DNA from: Clavaria fumosa
Taxonomy: Eukaryota > Basidiomycota > Agaricomycetes > Agaricales > Clavariaceae
Assembly: GCA_951802425.1 (NCBI GenBank)
Contig: OX637801.1
Span: 3,224,001-3,288,000 of the forward strand
Length of the DNA stretch: 64,000 nt
Direction: 5' to 3'
The position numbers and the translations under genes were made by a program. This document shows positions 44,167 through 56,626 of this stretch, one piece after another (the stretch's first letter is position 1; the number at the start of each line of letters is the position of its first letter). Below the pieces are notes generated by a model that saw only the letters and a program-made list of their open reading frames with translations, made no database searches and was not told the DNA's origin.

Positions 44167-47100
44167 GTGCAGCCAGAAGTGCGGAAACATGTGCCACGAG
44201 AGCTAGCCATCCAGGTGCACTTGGAGGCTTTCAGCACTGGCAAAGGGACCACAATGAAGGCCCTTGTCGACTCAGGGTGCACCAACTGCTTCATGGATTT
44301 GGAGTGGGCAAAAGGAGTGGGACTGGAGCCATCTCTCCTGCTGAACCCAATCACCATGTATAATGTGGATGGGACACAGAACAGGAATGGAAAGGTCTGG
44401 TATGGGATAGAGGTGCTGGTGAGAGTTAGTGACCACCAGGAGCAGATCCACTTTCTGCTGGGAAAGACCCAGTCCCACAAGGTCATCCTTGGGCATGACT
44501 GGCTCAAGCGGCATAACCCAGATATTGACTGGCAGAAGGCAGAGCTGAGCCTTACCCGCCTCCCCCCACAGTGTTTCTCATCTCCTCAAGCCCCTGCACC
44601 CCTGAAAATGAGTACCCTCGCATCCACGAGTATTCTGGACACCTGTTTTCCCAACTCTGGCCCTACCCCTGATTGGCCCAGCCGCTACCCTCTGGTTTTT
44701 AGTGAAGCAAAGTGGGATGAGCTTCCCTGCTCCTGACTGGACTTTGATATTAAGATCGAGTTCAAAAAGGACCCTGAGCACCTCTCCTCCAAGCTATACT
44801 CACTGACATGGGAGGAGATGGTGGAGATGAACTGTTGGGTGGATGAGCAGCTTGCTTCTGGACGAATCCAGCCCTCAAAATCCCCATATGCTAGCCCCTT
44901 CTTCTTCAAACATGAGAAGGACAAGCTGCAGCCAATTATTGACTACTTGAGACTGAATGCGCACCTGATCAAGGACAAGTACCCCCTCCCCCGCATCCGA
45001 GACACAGTGGATGTGCTTAAAGGAGCATCAATCTACTCTAAGATTGATGCAAAGGGAGGTTTCCCATCTATGCAGGTCTGGCCCGAGCACCAGCACCACT
45101 GCGCCTTCCTGACACCCTGTGGACTCTTCGAACCAGCTGTCATGTGGTTTGGACTGCAGAATGCCCCTGCTACCTTCCAATGCTTCATGAATCATGTGTT
45201 GAGGAGGAGATTGCAGGAGGACATGTGAGGGCCTATGTGGATGATGTCATTGTGTTTGCAGAGGACTTGGCTACACACCGGTACTGGATGGATTGGGTCT
45301 TGAGGAAGTTTGGAGAGAATGGGTTGTGTCTCAAACTCAGTAAATGTGAGTTTGAGAAGAGTGAGATCATCTTCCTGGGGATGAAGATCTCCCACAACAG
45401 ACTAGAGCATGATCCGGCCAAGGGTGCAGCAGTCTGAGATTTGCCACATCCTAAGAATGTGAAGGATGTCCAGAGGTTCAATGGGATGCTGGACTACCTC
45501 CACCGGCACATCCCAAATCTTTCTGCCTGGGCAAAGCCACTCTTCCGGCTGACTGGGAATGTTCCATGGAAATGGGAGGAGGAGGAGGAAGCAGCCTTCC
45601 GAGATCTCCACCAGGCACTTGTATCGGCCCTGGTCTTGGCTCTGCCTCAGGACAAAGGGAGATGGAAGGTAGAGACAGATGTGAGCAACCTGGCAACTGG
45701 TGGAGTGCTCTCACAGCAGCAGACAGATGGAACCTGGAGAGTTGTTGACTATATCTCCAAGGCCCTCACTGCAGCTGAGAAGAACTACAATCTGTATGAC
45801 AAGGAGTTCTTGGCTGTGATTTGGGCACTTCGTGAATGGTGGGCATACCTCATTGGAGCAGATGAAACAATTGAGATCTGGACAGACCATGCGAACCTCC
45901 AGTACTTCCGGAAGCCCCAGAAGTTGAAACCAAGGCAGGTCCATTGGGTTGGAGAGCTCCAGTGCTTTGACTTTGAGATAAAGTATTGCACTGGCAAGTT
46001 GAATACAAAGGCAGATGCACTCTCCTGGAGACCAGACTATGGAGAGATGGTGGAGGAGGATGCACTGGTGCAGGTTTTCCCAGAAACAGAAGTCCATGTG
46101 TCATTCACATCGGAAATGGAGACGCTACTCCAGAAAAATAGTGCGGTACACATACAGAAGCCGGAGGAGCTTGATGACGAGTGGATGTGAGATTGTGCTG
46201 GACTCTGGCGAAAGGGGATAGTCACTTGGGTCCCCCTAGGAGCTCATGAGGCCATCCTTGAGTTTGAGCATGACCTCCCTGCTGCTGGACACCCTGGACC
46301 CCAGAAGTTGAGAGCGGCACTGGTGAAGGGTTATTGGTGGCCAGACATGGTGAAAGATGCAGATCGGTATGCCCAGGGGTGTGAGACATGCCAGCGGACG
46401 AAGCCAGACCATACCAAGCATGCTGCCCCACTGCACCCCCATCCAGTTCCTGATGGTCCCTGGTCAGTGATCTCATGGGACATAGTCAGTCCCCTCCCCC
46501 TCTCCCGTGGACATAATGCCATCCTTGTCATTGTTGACAAGTTCACAAAATGGACACTGCTTGAGGCAATCAGACTTGACCTCATGGGACTTGGAGCAGC
46601 ACGTCTCCTCCAAGATCGAGTGTTTCGGGACCATGGAGTCCCTCATAAGGTCATGAGTGACCGAGGCTCCCAGTTTGTGTCTTGGTTCATGAAGGAGTTC
46701 TACTCTATGATCCAAGTAAAGGCAAACCCAAGTATGGCCTTCCACCCACAGACTGATGGGCAGACAGAGCGGGTGAATCAGGAGATGGAGATCTATCTCT
46801 GGGCCTATGTGGACCACCTCCAGGACGATTGGGCCAAGTGGTTGTTGACTGCTGAGTTTGCTCTTAACAATCGTGAGCACTCCGCAACAGGACAGACACC
46901 TTTCTTCCTTGATTATGGATGACACCCTTGGAATGGGGGACTCTGCCCCCCTTCTGAGGTGAACCTGGCAGTGGATGAGTGGATGGCTAAGCTCATGGAG
47001 TCCCGAAGAGCAGCCAAGGAGGTGATGGAGAAAGCAGTGGCAGCAATGAAGAAGAGCTATGATAAGGGGAAACACCCAAGTCGGGAGTACTCTGAGGGAG

Positions 47101-47557
47101 ATCTGGTCTGGCTGGATACTAGAAACTTGAAGATGGACTGGCCCTCTAAACAGCTTGAAAACAAGAGAGCAGGCCCCTTTGCAGTTGAGGAGAAGGTGGG
47201 ACCTGCTGGGTATTGCCTCAAGCTCCCTCAGGCCTGGCACATCCATTGGGTCTTCAATGAGTTGCTGTTGATGCCATACCATCCCCCTTCCTTCCCTTCC
47301 CAGATTCCCAGAATCTGCCTCCCCCTCCACCCCCTACAATTGACGATGACCACCTGGAGTATGATGTGGAGGCAATCCTTGATGTCAAGAAGGTGGGGCA
47401 TGGGGTGAAGTACTTGGTGAAGTGGTTGGGATATCCAGTGGAGGAAAACACTTGGGAGCCCCGTAGGAACCTCACCAACGTAGCGCTGCTGCTCCGGGAC
47501 TTCTTCCTTGCCCACCCTGACAAGGCCAAGCTAGCTGGTCGAGACACCCAGCCTTAA
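44167..47557 (+). pseudogene. E3d pol: protease, RT, RNase H, integrase, chromodomain
   Basis: The protease carries ALVDSGCTNCFMDLEW and the RT carries RAYVDDVIVFAEDL. RNase H has ETDVSNLATGG and YDKEFLAV, and the integrase has CETCQRTKPDHTK, SWDIVSPL, SDRGSQFVS and HPQTDGQTERV. The chromodomain is EYDVEAILDVKKVG...WLGYPVEENTWEP. TGA stops lie near 44734, 45435, 46188 and 46920. A frameshift near 45226 separates RT from its YVDD part. Sister copies have CAA or CGA-type codons at two of these stops, consistent with decay of CGA. Confidence 0.88.
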
Positions 47558-47568
47558 GAGGGGGGTGA

Positions 47569-47855
47569 TGTTAGGATTGCTTACCTAAGCCATCCCAAAA
47601 GGAGGAGTTGTGGAGAAATTAGAGAAGATTGTTGGAAGGTCACATGACCTGTGGTGGAGGATTACATGATTGGGAGATCACATGACTTGGCCTGGGCACG
47701 TCACGTGATCCGAGAGGCCCGAGCGTGGGAATGCCAGCAAATGCCAAAGTGTTCACTATATATACTATGTCTTTTCCATTCTTGTACTCTTTTCCCCTTA
47801 TCTTAGTATTGTCATCATGACCTTACACTTAAGTTGTGTGAGACCCAGTCTGATA
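47569..47855 (+). repeat. E3d 3' LTR
   Basis: It starts TGTTAGGATTGC after AAGAGGGGGGTGA and ends CCCAGTCTGATA. Late-gag sequence of E3c follows at once. Confidence 0.85.
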
Positions 47856-49104
47856 GGAAGGCTCCTGTTGAGGAGCAGGATTTTGGAGACAAAGCCCAGT
47901 AAGTCCAAACTGGAGCCTCAGGAGTAGATATCCCAGCCCCCCTCCCATCCCTGTATCTGCAGCTAGTATCCCAAAATATACTATCTTGCAGCAGAGACAC
48001 ACCTGGATTGGGGCTGAGATGAAGGACAAAGTGGAAATGGAAACTGCTAAGAGTAAAATACCAAAAAGGGAAATGGGGACTAGCAGGAAAGTGGAGCTGA
48101 CAAAGTGCCTTGCAGAGGTGCTGAAGGACACCCTATCACATATGCCCCAAGAGCTCTCCATCTGGGTGCACCTGGAAGCTCTCAGCACTGGCAAATGGGC
48201 AACTACAAAAGCCCTTGTCAACTCAGGCTGCACCAACTGCTTTATGGACTTGGAGTGGGCAAAAAAGTGGGACTGGAACCATCTCTCCTGCTGAACCCAA
48301 TCACCATGTATAACATGGATGGAACACAGAACAGGAATGGTAAAATCCAGTATGGGATGGACTTGCTTGTCATAGTTGGTGACCACCAGGAGTGGATCCA
48401 CTTCCTGCTAGGGAAGACCCAGTCCCACAAGGTGATCCTTGGGCATGACTGGTTAAAGCAACATAACCCAGAGATTGACTGGGTGAAAGCTGAAGTGAAG
48501 CTTACTTGCTGCCCCAGCACCAGCACCTCTTCCCCTCACCACTGCCTGACCCCAGCATGAGCCCCTGGACCCCTGAAAACAATCACCCTGGCCTCCGCCA
48601 GTATTCCAGACACCTGTTTTCCCAACACTGGCCCCACTCCCAATTGGCCCAGCCTCTACCCCTTGGTCTTTAACAAAGCAAAGTGGGATGAGCTCCCCTG
48701 CTCCCACCCTGACTTTGATATTAAAATTGAGTTCAAGACTGATCCTGGGCACCTCTCCACTCACTAACACAAGAAGAGATGGTGGAGATGAACTGATGGG
48801 TGGATGAGCAGTTGGCATCTGGACATATCTGACCTTTGAAATCCCCATATGCAAGCCCCTTCTTCTTCAAACATGAGAAGGACAAGCTGTGACTGATTAT
48901 CAACTACTTGAGGCTTAATGCACATCTGATTAAAGACAAGTACCCCCTCCCACACATCTGGGACATGGTGGATGTGCTTAAGGGAGCATCTATCTACTCC
49001 AAGATAGATGCAAAGGGAGGCTTCCCCTCAATGCAGGTTTGGCCAGAGCACCAGCACCACTGTGCCTTCCTAATGCCCTGTGGACTCTTCAAACCGGCAG
49101 TCAT
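47856..49104 (+). pseudogene. E3c late gag, protease and RT fragment
   Basis: It is homologous to 44012-45130 of E3d. It contains a degraded protease (ALVNSGCTNCFMDLEW, with Asn in place of the catalytic Asp) and an RT start broken by several stops. It ends at KPAV where E3f was inserted. Confidence 0.75.
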
Positions 49105-49379
49105 TGTTAGGATTGCTTACATAAGCCATCCTAAAGAGGAGTTGTGGAGAAATTGTTGGAAGGTCACATGACCTGTGGTGGAGGATTACATAATCGAGAG
49201 ATCACCTGACTTGGGCCTGGGCATGTCATGTGATCTGAGGGTCTGAGCATGGGAATGCCAGCAACTCCTGAAGCTCTCACTATATATACTATGACCTTTT
49301 TTTACTTGTACCCTTTTCCCCTTATGTTAGTATTGTCATCATGACCTTACCCCTAAGTTGTGTGAGACCCAGTCTGATA
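49105..49379 (+). repeat. E3f 5' LTR
   Basis: It starts TGTTAGGATTGC and ends CCCAGTCTGATA. It sits inside the RT fragment of E3c. Confidence 0.85.
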
Positions 49380-49897
49380 TAATACTAAGATCCGCCTGTC
49401 TGCCCTAGCCCCGTGTCCTAACCTGGCTAGCCTGGACCCTTAATTTCAAACTGTGACATGTTGTCACAGCTCAGCCCCTATCATCCTCTATCTCTTTACC
49501 CTGCCCACAGTGTGCAACAGAACCATGCAAAATTTTTACTGTGTATAGATACATGTGACCCAAACTGGAGCACAACCACCATACTCCTCCCAGTGAATTG
49601 TGTAGTGTACAGGGCAAGGAAAGGCCCTCTACATAGTCTTTCTAGTAGTTTCCTGGTCCAGTGGACAGGGCCCTTGCTCTGTGACCATTGTCAGAAGGGT
49701 GCACAGGCAACTCATTAGGAGTTGTGGAGTGACCACCTGGGACACCATTTGGGCCCCACGCTAGCAATAGTTTCATAGAATAAGAGTTCTATAGGTACAT
49801 AAGTACATAGAAGAGCAGCCTAAGAGGACAGGACTGCTAAGAGATTGAAGAAATCCTGAGTGCCCAAGGCCCAGAACTTTATTTTACAGTGCCATAA

Positions 49898-50640
49898 AAT
49901 GATGCTGGACTTAGCTGTTGCCCCCTTTGATTGGCGGAAAAAGAACTTTTGTATGTTCCTCTGATCCCTTTGCCTCCTGTTTATGGCAAACCTGACTACC
50001 TATACTACAGACCTGGTGAAGGTCCTCTTTGCTCTGAGTAAAATTGTTGGAGATGGATTCACTGCAGAATGGGCGAATATGAAGGCAGAAGAAATCCTGG
50101 GCAGAGTTTGTGGAGGAGATGAAGCAAGCGTTCGATGACCCAAATGACCACATGACTGCCCTTACTGATATTGCAAGGTTGAAACAGGGTGCCATGATGG
50201 CACCAGAGTTCTTTGCCAAATTCGAGACACTGTTCTGATGGGCAGAGTTGAGTGCAGAGAAGGACTCAGGAGTCCTAGTCCATTGGCTGGAGTTGAATCT
50301 GAGTAGGAGGTTGGTGGAGAGAATCTATGGTGTCTCCCTGATGCCAGAGACTTATGGAGAATGGAGGATGCTGGCAGAAAGACTTGATGCCCAGCAAAGA
50401 TGACTGGATGGGATACTTGCAGAATGGACACCACAACCCATCGCAACCCCCATGCGACCTTTCGCAACCTCTGCACAACCTGCTGTGACCCTACCATGAC
50501 CTGGCATGACCTTTCCACAACCTCTGGATGTGGCCATGGGCCAGGGATGGGCCCCTGCTGCCAAGAGACATTGTTTCTGATGCCACCAGACTGGCCATGC
50601 TGTCCGATTCTGCCCCCTGCCTGATATGCATCTGCAGGTC
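49898..50640 (+). pseudogene. E3f gag remnant
   Basis: The frame resembles E3d gag (LDLAVAPFDWRKKNFCMFL-like start, AFDDPNDHMTALTDIA, FFAKFETLF) but has stops and a deletion near 50100. The knuckle-encoding part is degraded. Confidence 0.65.
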
Positions 50641-50949
50641 CCAAGGGCCCAAACCCATGCAGTATCAGGTGTGCCCTGAATGGTGGAGGAATACAAGAAA
50701 GAGATTGCATGGCTCCAAGCCTGCCTGGAGCCGTATGAGAGAGAGAGGAGGGCTCCTGCTGAGGAGAAGAACTGTGCCAGCCCCCTTTCCATCCCTGTGC
50801 CCACTGCAAGTATACCCTGATATACTATCTTGCAGCAGAGACATACCTGAATTGGGGCTGAGGTGAAGGAGGAAGTGAGACTGGCAGAGCACCTAGCCAT
50901 GGTGCAGCTGGAAGTGGGGAAATGCATGCCATGAGAGCTAGCCATCCAG

Positions 50950-51736
50950 GTGCAGTTGGAGGCTCTCAGCACTGGCAAGTTGGCCACAATGAAGGCCCTT
51001 GTTGACTCAGGGAGCACCAACTACTTCATGGACTTGGAGTGGGTAAAAAAAGTGGGACTAGAGCCATCTCCCCTGCAGCACCCAATCACAATGTACAATG
51101 TGGATGGGACACAGAACAGAAATGGAAAGGTCCAGTATGGGATAGACTTGCTGGTGAGGATTGGTGACCACCAGGAGCAGATCCACTTTCTGCTGGGAAA
51201 GACCCAGTCTCACATGGTCATCCTTGGGCATGACTGGCTCAAGCAACACAACCCTGACATTGACTGGAAGAAGGGAGAGCTAAGCCTTACCTGCTGCCCC
51301 CCACCATGTTCTCTGTCCCCACTACCCCCTGCACCACTGAAAATGAGTACCCTTGCATCCATGAGTATTCCAGCCACCTGTTTTCCCAACTCTGGCCCTG
51401 CCCCTGATTGGCCCAGCCACTACCCTTCAGTTTTTAGTGAAGCAAAGTGGGATGAGCTTCCCCGCTCCCAACCAGACTTTGATATTAAGATTGAGTTCAA
51501 GAAGGACCCTGGGCACCTTTCCTCTAAGCTGTACTCACTGATGCAAGAAGAGATGGAGGAGATGAACTGTTGGGTGGATGAGCAGCTGGCTTCTGGATGT
51601 ATCTGAAATCCCCATATGCCAGCCCCTTCTTCTTCAAACATGAGAAGAACAAGCTCTGGCTGATCATCGACTACTCGAGGCTGAATGCACACCTGGTCAA
51701 GGACAAGTACCCCCTCCCCTGCATCCAAGACACAGT
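50950..51736 (+). pseudogene. E3f protease and RT start
   Basis: An open frame of 218 codons includes ALVDSGSTNYFMDLEW (aspartic protease) and LGHDWLKQHNPDIDW, and ends at a TGA near 51604. RT begins after it (SPYASPFFFKHEKN-like) and is cut at the minisatellite element. Confidence 0.8.
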
Positions 51737-51834
51737 CACTATGGACCCAATAGCAGGTTGATATCACCATCTGGACAGATGATTCAAGACTTTCACCCAA
51801 AAAACAGGTGATGGGTGATTTTGGAATTAAGGGA

Positions 51835-52545
51835 TATTGAGCTGGAGGATATTGAGTGATACAACACACCCATCAATTTGAGTGATATTAAACTGGGGAA
51901 TATTGAGTGATACAATGGCCCCCTTAATTCGAGTGATATTAAGCTGGAGGATATTGAGTGATACAATACACCCCTTGATTTGGGTGATATTAAACTGAAG
52001 GATATTGAGTGATACAAAACACCTTCAATTTGAGTGATATTAAGCTGGAGGATATTGAGTGATACAAAACACCTTCAATTTGAGTGATATTGAAGTAAAG
52101 GATAATGAGTGATACAATACACCTCCTTGATTTGGGTGACATTAAGCTGGAGGATATTGAGTGGTACAACACATCCATCAATTTGAGTGATATTAAACTG
52201 GAGAATATTGAGTGATACAATAGGCCCCCTTAATTTGAGTGATATTAAGTTGGAGGATATTGAGTGATACAATACACCCCTTGATTTGGGTGATATTAAA
52301 CTGAAGGATATTGAGTGATACAAAACACCTTCAATTTGAGTGATATTAAGCTGGAGGATATTGAGTGATACAATACACCCCATGAATTTGAGTGATATTA
52401 AACTGAAGGATATTCAGTGATATAATACACCTTTTAATTTGAGTGATTAAACTGGAGGACTTTGAGTGATACAATACACCCCTCAATCTAAGTGATATTA
52501 AACTGGAGGATATTGAGTGATACATCTCTCAATGTGAGTGACATT
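51835..52545 (+). repeat. Minisatellite of about 51-bp units, roughly 14 copies
   Basis: The unit is the same as at 11590-12000 (GAGTGATATTAA...GGATATTGAGTGATACAA). Adjacent units are often nearly identical, which suggests recent expansion. Confidence 0.85.
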
Positions 52546-52571
52546 AAGCCACAAAATTTTATTGTCTAGAT

Positions 52572-52655
52572 GGGGACTGTAGTGTAATGGGTAACATAGC
52601 AGTTATGGGTTAAGTCCAATTCCATGAGCACTTGAGTTCAACTCCCATTGAGTGC
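52572..52655 (+). ncRNA. tRNA-like block, copy 2
   Basis: The A box TAGTGTAATGG is at 52580-52590 and a B-box-like AGTTCAACTCC at 52635-52645. It is homologous to 12032-12115, with a weaker D-arm. Confidence 0.45.
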
Positions 52656-53228
52656 ATAATTTAGAGGCTAAAAAAATACCTGGAGACATAGTTAAAATCA
52701 CTAAAAGTATGTAGAAGCCACCTCAAATATCAGGTTAAAATGTGCTTGATAGCAGTGACATTCACCTGGAGAGCAGCAGGTGAATTTGGTCATATATGTG
52801 CTGAAAAATAACCCATTTGATGTACCTGATTATCAACCAATACAGTTTCAAGATATCATCAACAAATTAATTTTGTGCAATTTCTTGCACAGAAAGATAG
52901 TGAAAAGCACCTCAGATTATAGTTGAGATGACCCAAAAACTATTGTGAAATTAACCCATTAGATCAGCTTAAAATGCACTTATGATATAGTGAAATTCAC
53001 TATTAAAAATCAGCTTAAAAGACACCTGTACTGTAGGAATAATCACCCAGAGAACAGCAGGTGAATTCGGTCATATAAGTGGCGAAAATCACCCATTTCA
53101 TGTACCCAATAAAGATGTGATTATCAACAAGTCCTGGTGATTTTCACCTAGGAAACCATTGCTATTCACCACTTCTCAGGGTGTTTCATATGGTGATTTT
53201 AACCAGGTTTTGGTCTTGCAGTGCTAGT

Positions 53229-53346
53229 GGATGTGCTTAAGGGAGCATTGATCTACTCTAAGATTGATGTGAAGGGAGGTTTCCCATCCATGCAGGTCTG
53301 GCCAGAGCACCAGCACTGCTGTGCCTTCTTGACACCTTGTGGACTC
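53229..53346 (+). pseudogene. E3f RT fragment after the minisatellite element
   Basis: It continues the RT reading (VLKGALIYSKIDVKGGFPSM-like) for about 118 bp and ends at the E5 LTR. Confidence 0.7.
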
Positions 53347-54800
53347 TGTTAGGGCCTGTCCTGTCTCATATGTAATGCCAAAAGTTGACTTGTTGGTGAC
53401 CAATCCTGGAAACTTGCTAAGACCAGTCAACTGTTGAGCACAGTCGAGAATGCTCAGTCCCAGAAGGTTGCGAAGACATCTGAAAGGTGTGAGAACAGAA
53501 ATAGACAAATAGGGAGAAGGGAGATGTCACTGGAAAGGTCGTGAAGTCGGTAGATGAAGTGTAAAGGGGGAGAAAGATGAGTTGGGGGAGAAGAGATGGC
53601 GCTGAAAAGGTCGCGAGGTCAACCGACAGAGCATAAGAAGACAAATAGACAAGGTAAGAGAAATCGATAACACTGAGAAGGTTGTGAAGTTGACCAACAA
53701 AGCATAAAGAAAGAGATAGATGAGGAGGGAGAAATAAACGATGTTGAGAGAATCACGGATAGTTGCGATGATGTCTAGAGATGTATTGGTGAAGGCAATG
53801 ACTTTGCCAACTGATAGGAGAATCTATGGGGTTCGAGGAATCAGTACCAAGACGAAATGAAGAGAATACTTAAGTGCATGAGTTGTATGAGTGCAGAGGA
53901 CGAGTGAGAATAAAGCAAAGGTGTCTTGGCAATCTTGAGGTCACCAAGAGAGACAAGACCTATCAATTGTGGTGGTCCCAAGCTCAAAGGGCATAATAGC
54001 CTCAAGCTTCAACCAAAGTGCATCAATATCAAGTCTAGAGTACCATAAGTACATGCAAGACTTTATATATGTACGTACAGAGAGTATAACAGAAAAGGAA
54101 TAGTACAGAGGTCGCCAAGTGACAGAACTATAGTAGTACGGGGTATAGCTAGTCATAAAGTGACCATGTGCATATTCTACTAAGGTCGTGAGGGGTAAGG
54201 GAAACATAAGTAAGGTCGCAAACCTGACCAGTCATGGGTCACGACTTAGTTAAATAATCATATGGGTAACTATGACTATGAAGAGGTGCTTTGGTCATAA
54301 GTATCATAGTTATAGATGACTGGGGAGAAGAAAGGAAGCATAATTTGAAGTAGTGCTCAACTGGCCACCAGCAGTGTGTTTCATCATTAAGGTCATGAGG
54401 TCCAAGAGTGGTCACATGAGTGGCAGTGGTGACACAGGTGATGCTAGTGACACAGGTGACCTTGGGCAGGAAGTCACGTGGGTAATGCTGGTAACATGGG
54501 TAATGCTAGTGGCACTGGTGGTGCCGCATGGCAAGTCATGTGCCGGCTGAGGAAGATTGCATAACGGCATGTTGCGCATCGATTTGGCAGGTTCGGGTGG
54601 GGTGGCAGGGGGTGACGTGAGTATAGTATGATGGTCGCAAGTGTTGTGAGAATACGAGGGAGGCCGGAGAAGCGTCCGGAAGCGGGCAGCGGGTTTCGGA
54701 AGAGTACAGGGGGGTTCGCGAGGTGGTAGGGAGGTATCGGGAGGTTCACAGGTGCTGGTAGAGTTGTCGTAGATCGAGGAAAAATGAATGGGTCCTGACA
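53347..54800 (-). repeat. E5 3' LTR
   Basis: It reads TGTTAGGGCC...GGTCCTGACA on the plus strand. The complementary purine tract (plus strand TTACCCCCCCC) follows, then the start region of the accessory gene. It is clearly diverged from the E1 LTRs. Confidence 0.88.
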
Positions 54801-56286
54801 TTACCCCCCCCTTCAAGCCTCGAGCCCTGCGAGAGTGGAAGTCACGTGACAGTTAGTCAGTGCGACATTTGTTGATCAGGTCATGACACCTGAAAAATTT
54901 TCTAAGTCCAACCACCATGGTCTCTTCCAATGTCCTCAAACACACCAAAACCCAACTCGAGCATGAGATGTGCATGTACAAAGAATACAAAAGGGCCAAG
55001 CCTGGCCGCAACAAAGAAGCCCTGGCCCAATTGCTAACTCAGCAAAAGGAGGAACAGGCGCATTGCGCATGCCTTTGCAAGGAAGTTGTGAAGTGTGAAG
55101 GGAAGAAGAGCAAGGTCGTGGGTCCCAGCAAGGCGAGGGACGACGTCGCAGGCCCAAGCGGGTCAGTGGAGAGTATCCCGGGCCCCAGCGAAATGGAGGG
55201 CAACATTGCAAGTGAGGCTGACCCATCGCTCGCAGATTTCCTGAAAGCTTGGAAGAAAATAGGGTCAGCTAAGGAAAACAAGGATTGGAACAGAATGGAG
55301 TGCGAGGTGCATAGCAAAATTTCTCATCTCCATCTGTTCTTCTAATTGTTGTATTACAGGATTGTGACAATTGTGTCGCAAAGGGCCGGCAGTGCGAGTG
55401 CAGCACTGCCGGTAAGTGTCGTCAATGTGCAGAGGACCACAGGAAATGTTCGTGGGTCCAAGAGTTTCGACGATGGCGGGTGAAGAACAAGTTCAGGTGG
55501 GACAATGCGCGTGTTGACAAGGCGCTGAAGCGCGCAGAGGGGTCGGAGATGGTGGGGGTAGCGACGCCTAAAGTTGCAAGTCGAGTGGGAGCAGGGTATG
55601 TCACCCTGCCTATTCCAGGGACTCCGACAAGGGTGACACATGGAAAACGGGCCAGGACAAGGTCACGGTCACCGACGCCTGGTCCATCTACAAGAAGGTG
55701 AGTGGCGAAACCAGCATCGTCGAGGGGATTAGTGGGGGAGAGAGAAAAGGTCACAGGGACTTTGGTCCCAAGAGGCAACCTGGAGAGGGAGCTCACGACG
55801 CTCCAACAGCAAGTTGCGGAGCCCACGCAGAAGATAGTGTGGGTGGAGAAGTCGAACAGGGAGGTGGAGCTGGAGGCAGAGTTGACGACAGTAAGGGACA
55901 AATTGGAAGAATTCAAGAAAAAATTTGAAATCCTCCAGAGGGATTACTGGAGTAAGTAATTGCCTTTTATGTTATTGTGTTGCCAATTAAATTTTGCATC
56001 ATCCAGGGCAAGAGGAAAAATTGAAGGAGGCGTGCCGAGATTTGGAGGTAGTGAGGGGTGAACAGACGCGAAAGGGTGGAAAAGGTAAGTTCCAGTATTT
56101 TCCTAGTATTCCACGACTTTACTAAAGTCGCAAGTCTGTAGGAAAGGGCAGAGAGCTTAAGGAAATGGGAGTGGACTCGACAAAGGCATCCGCATCCAGT
56201 GGGGTGGATGTAAAGGTCGCGGAGTTGATGGTGCAGAAGGAGAAGGTGGAGAGAGATTTTGAGGCTCTCCATGGGGAATGGCAAGG

Positions 56287-56626
56287 TGTTACAATTCCTC
56301 CGCCCGCACCCCTTTTCGTACGTCACACCCCCTTTTTCACTCCTCACACCATGCGCACACCCCTCTCCCTTCGCCCGTCACATGCCGCATGCCCTCCCCC
56401 TTTCTATGCTATCACCATGACTCATGTCGCGCCTCGCTACCTACATGTGTCAGCCTTCTCTTATCATGACTCCTTGTGACTCACACTTGTCTACTATATA
56501 AGTAGCCACTCTAGTAACATGTATCTCTAGGTTGTTACTTCTAATCACTTTCTCCCTTGCTCTCATTCGACCGACTCCCACCTGAGTTCCTCGAATAACT
56601 GAGAGTCAACGCGACATTAGTTGACA
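56287..56626 (+). repeat. E4 5' LTR (340 bp)
   Basis: It starts TGTTACAATTCC and ends TTAGTTGACA, with a TATATAAG box near 56500. It retains T at two sites where the 3' LTR has CpG, and the reverse at three others. Confidence 0.95.

Larger units (their letters stand above)
42286..47855 (+). mobile_element. E3d: complete but decayed E3 chromovirus
   Basis: LTRs at 42286-42571 and 47569-47855 flank the leader, gag, protease, RT, RNase H, integrase and chromodomain. The flanks (TGTGC and GGAAG) do not match, so the insertion site was altered afterwards. CpG is very rare, and most stops are TGA. Confidence 0.85.
28945..49104 (+). mobile_element. E3c: old host chromovirus that carries E2, E3ab and E3d
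   Basis: Its pieces can be put in order. They are the 5' LTR (28945-29226), leader (29227-29240 and 39203-39288, split by E2), leader and gag start (41707-42285, after E3ab), and late gag to RT (47856-49104, after E3d). E3f cuts it at 49105. About 600 bp of gag is missing at the E3d junction, so the target duplication there is lost. The sequence is almost free of CpG and has many stops. The reconstruction rests on homology with E3d and on target duplications of the nested elements. Confidence 0.7.
51737..53223 (+). mobile_element. Minisatellite-bearing non-autonomous element, copy 2
   Basis: It interrupts the RT of E3f. The uninterrupted sequence in E3d reads GACACAGTGGATGTG, whereas here GACACAGT is followed by CACTATGG... 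and ...CAGTG is followed by CTAGTGGATGTG. AGT is thus repeated on both sides (possible 3-bp duplication, or ACAGT/CTAGT with mismatches). The element is 1487 bp, longer than copy 1 because its array is longer. This copy proves mobility of the unit. Confidence 0.75.
49105..53346 (+). mobile_element. E3f: truncated E3 chromovirus
   Basis: It contains the 5' LTR (49105-49379), leader, gag, protease and the start of RT. RT is split by the minisatellite element (51737-53223) and then truncated by the LTR of E5 at 53347. Its 3' part must lie beyond E5, outside the window. Confidence 0.8.

Noticed and set aside
46473..47330. Minus-strand open frame of 285 codons
   Set aside because: It lies antisense to the E3d integrase and reads no known domain. 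It is a shadow kept open by the base composition of the sense gene.
49105..49468. E3 LTR extended to TTGTCACA to obtain a TG...CA end
   Set aside because: The E3ab target duplication places the LTR end at CAGTCTGATA. The extra part is leader.
51737..53223. Firm assignment of the minisatellite element to the CACTA superfamily
   Set aside because: The CACTA start fits, but the two copies do not give one consistent 3-bp target duplication and no transposase is linked.
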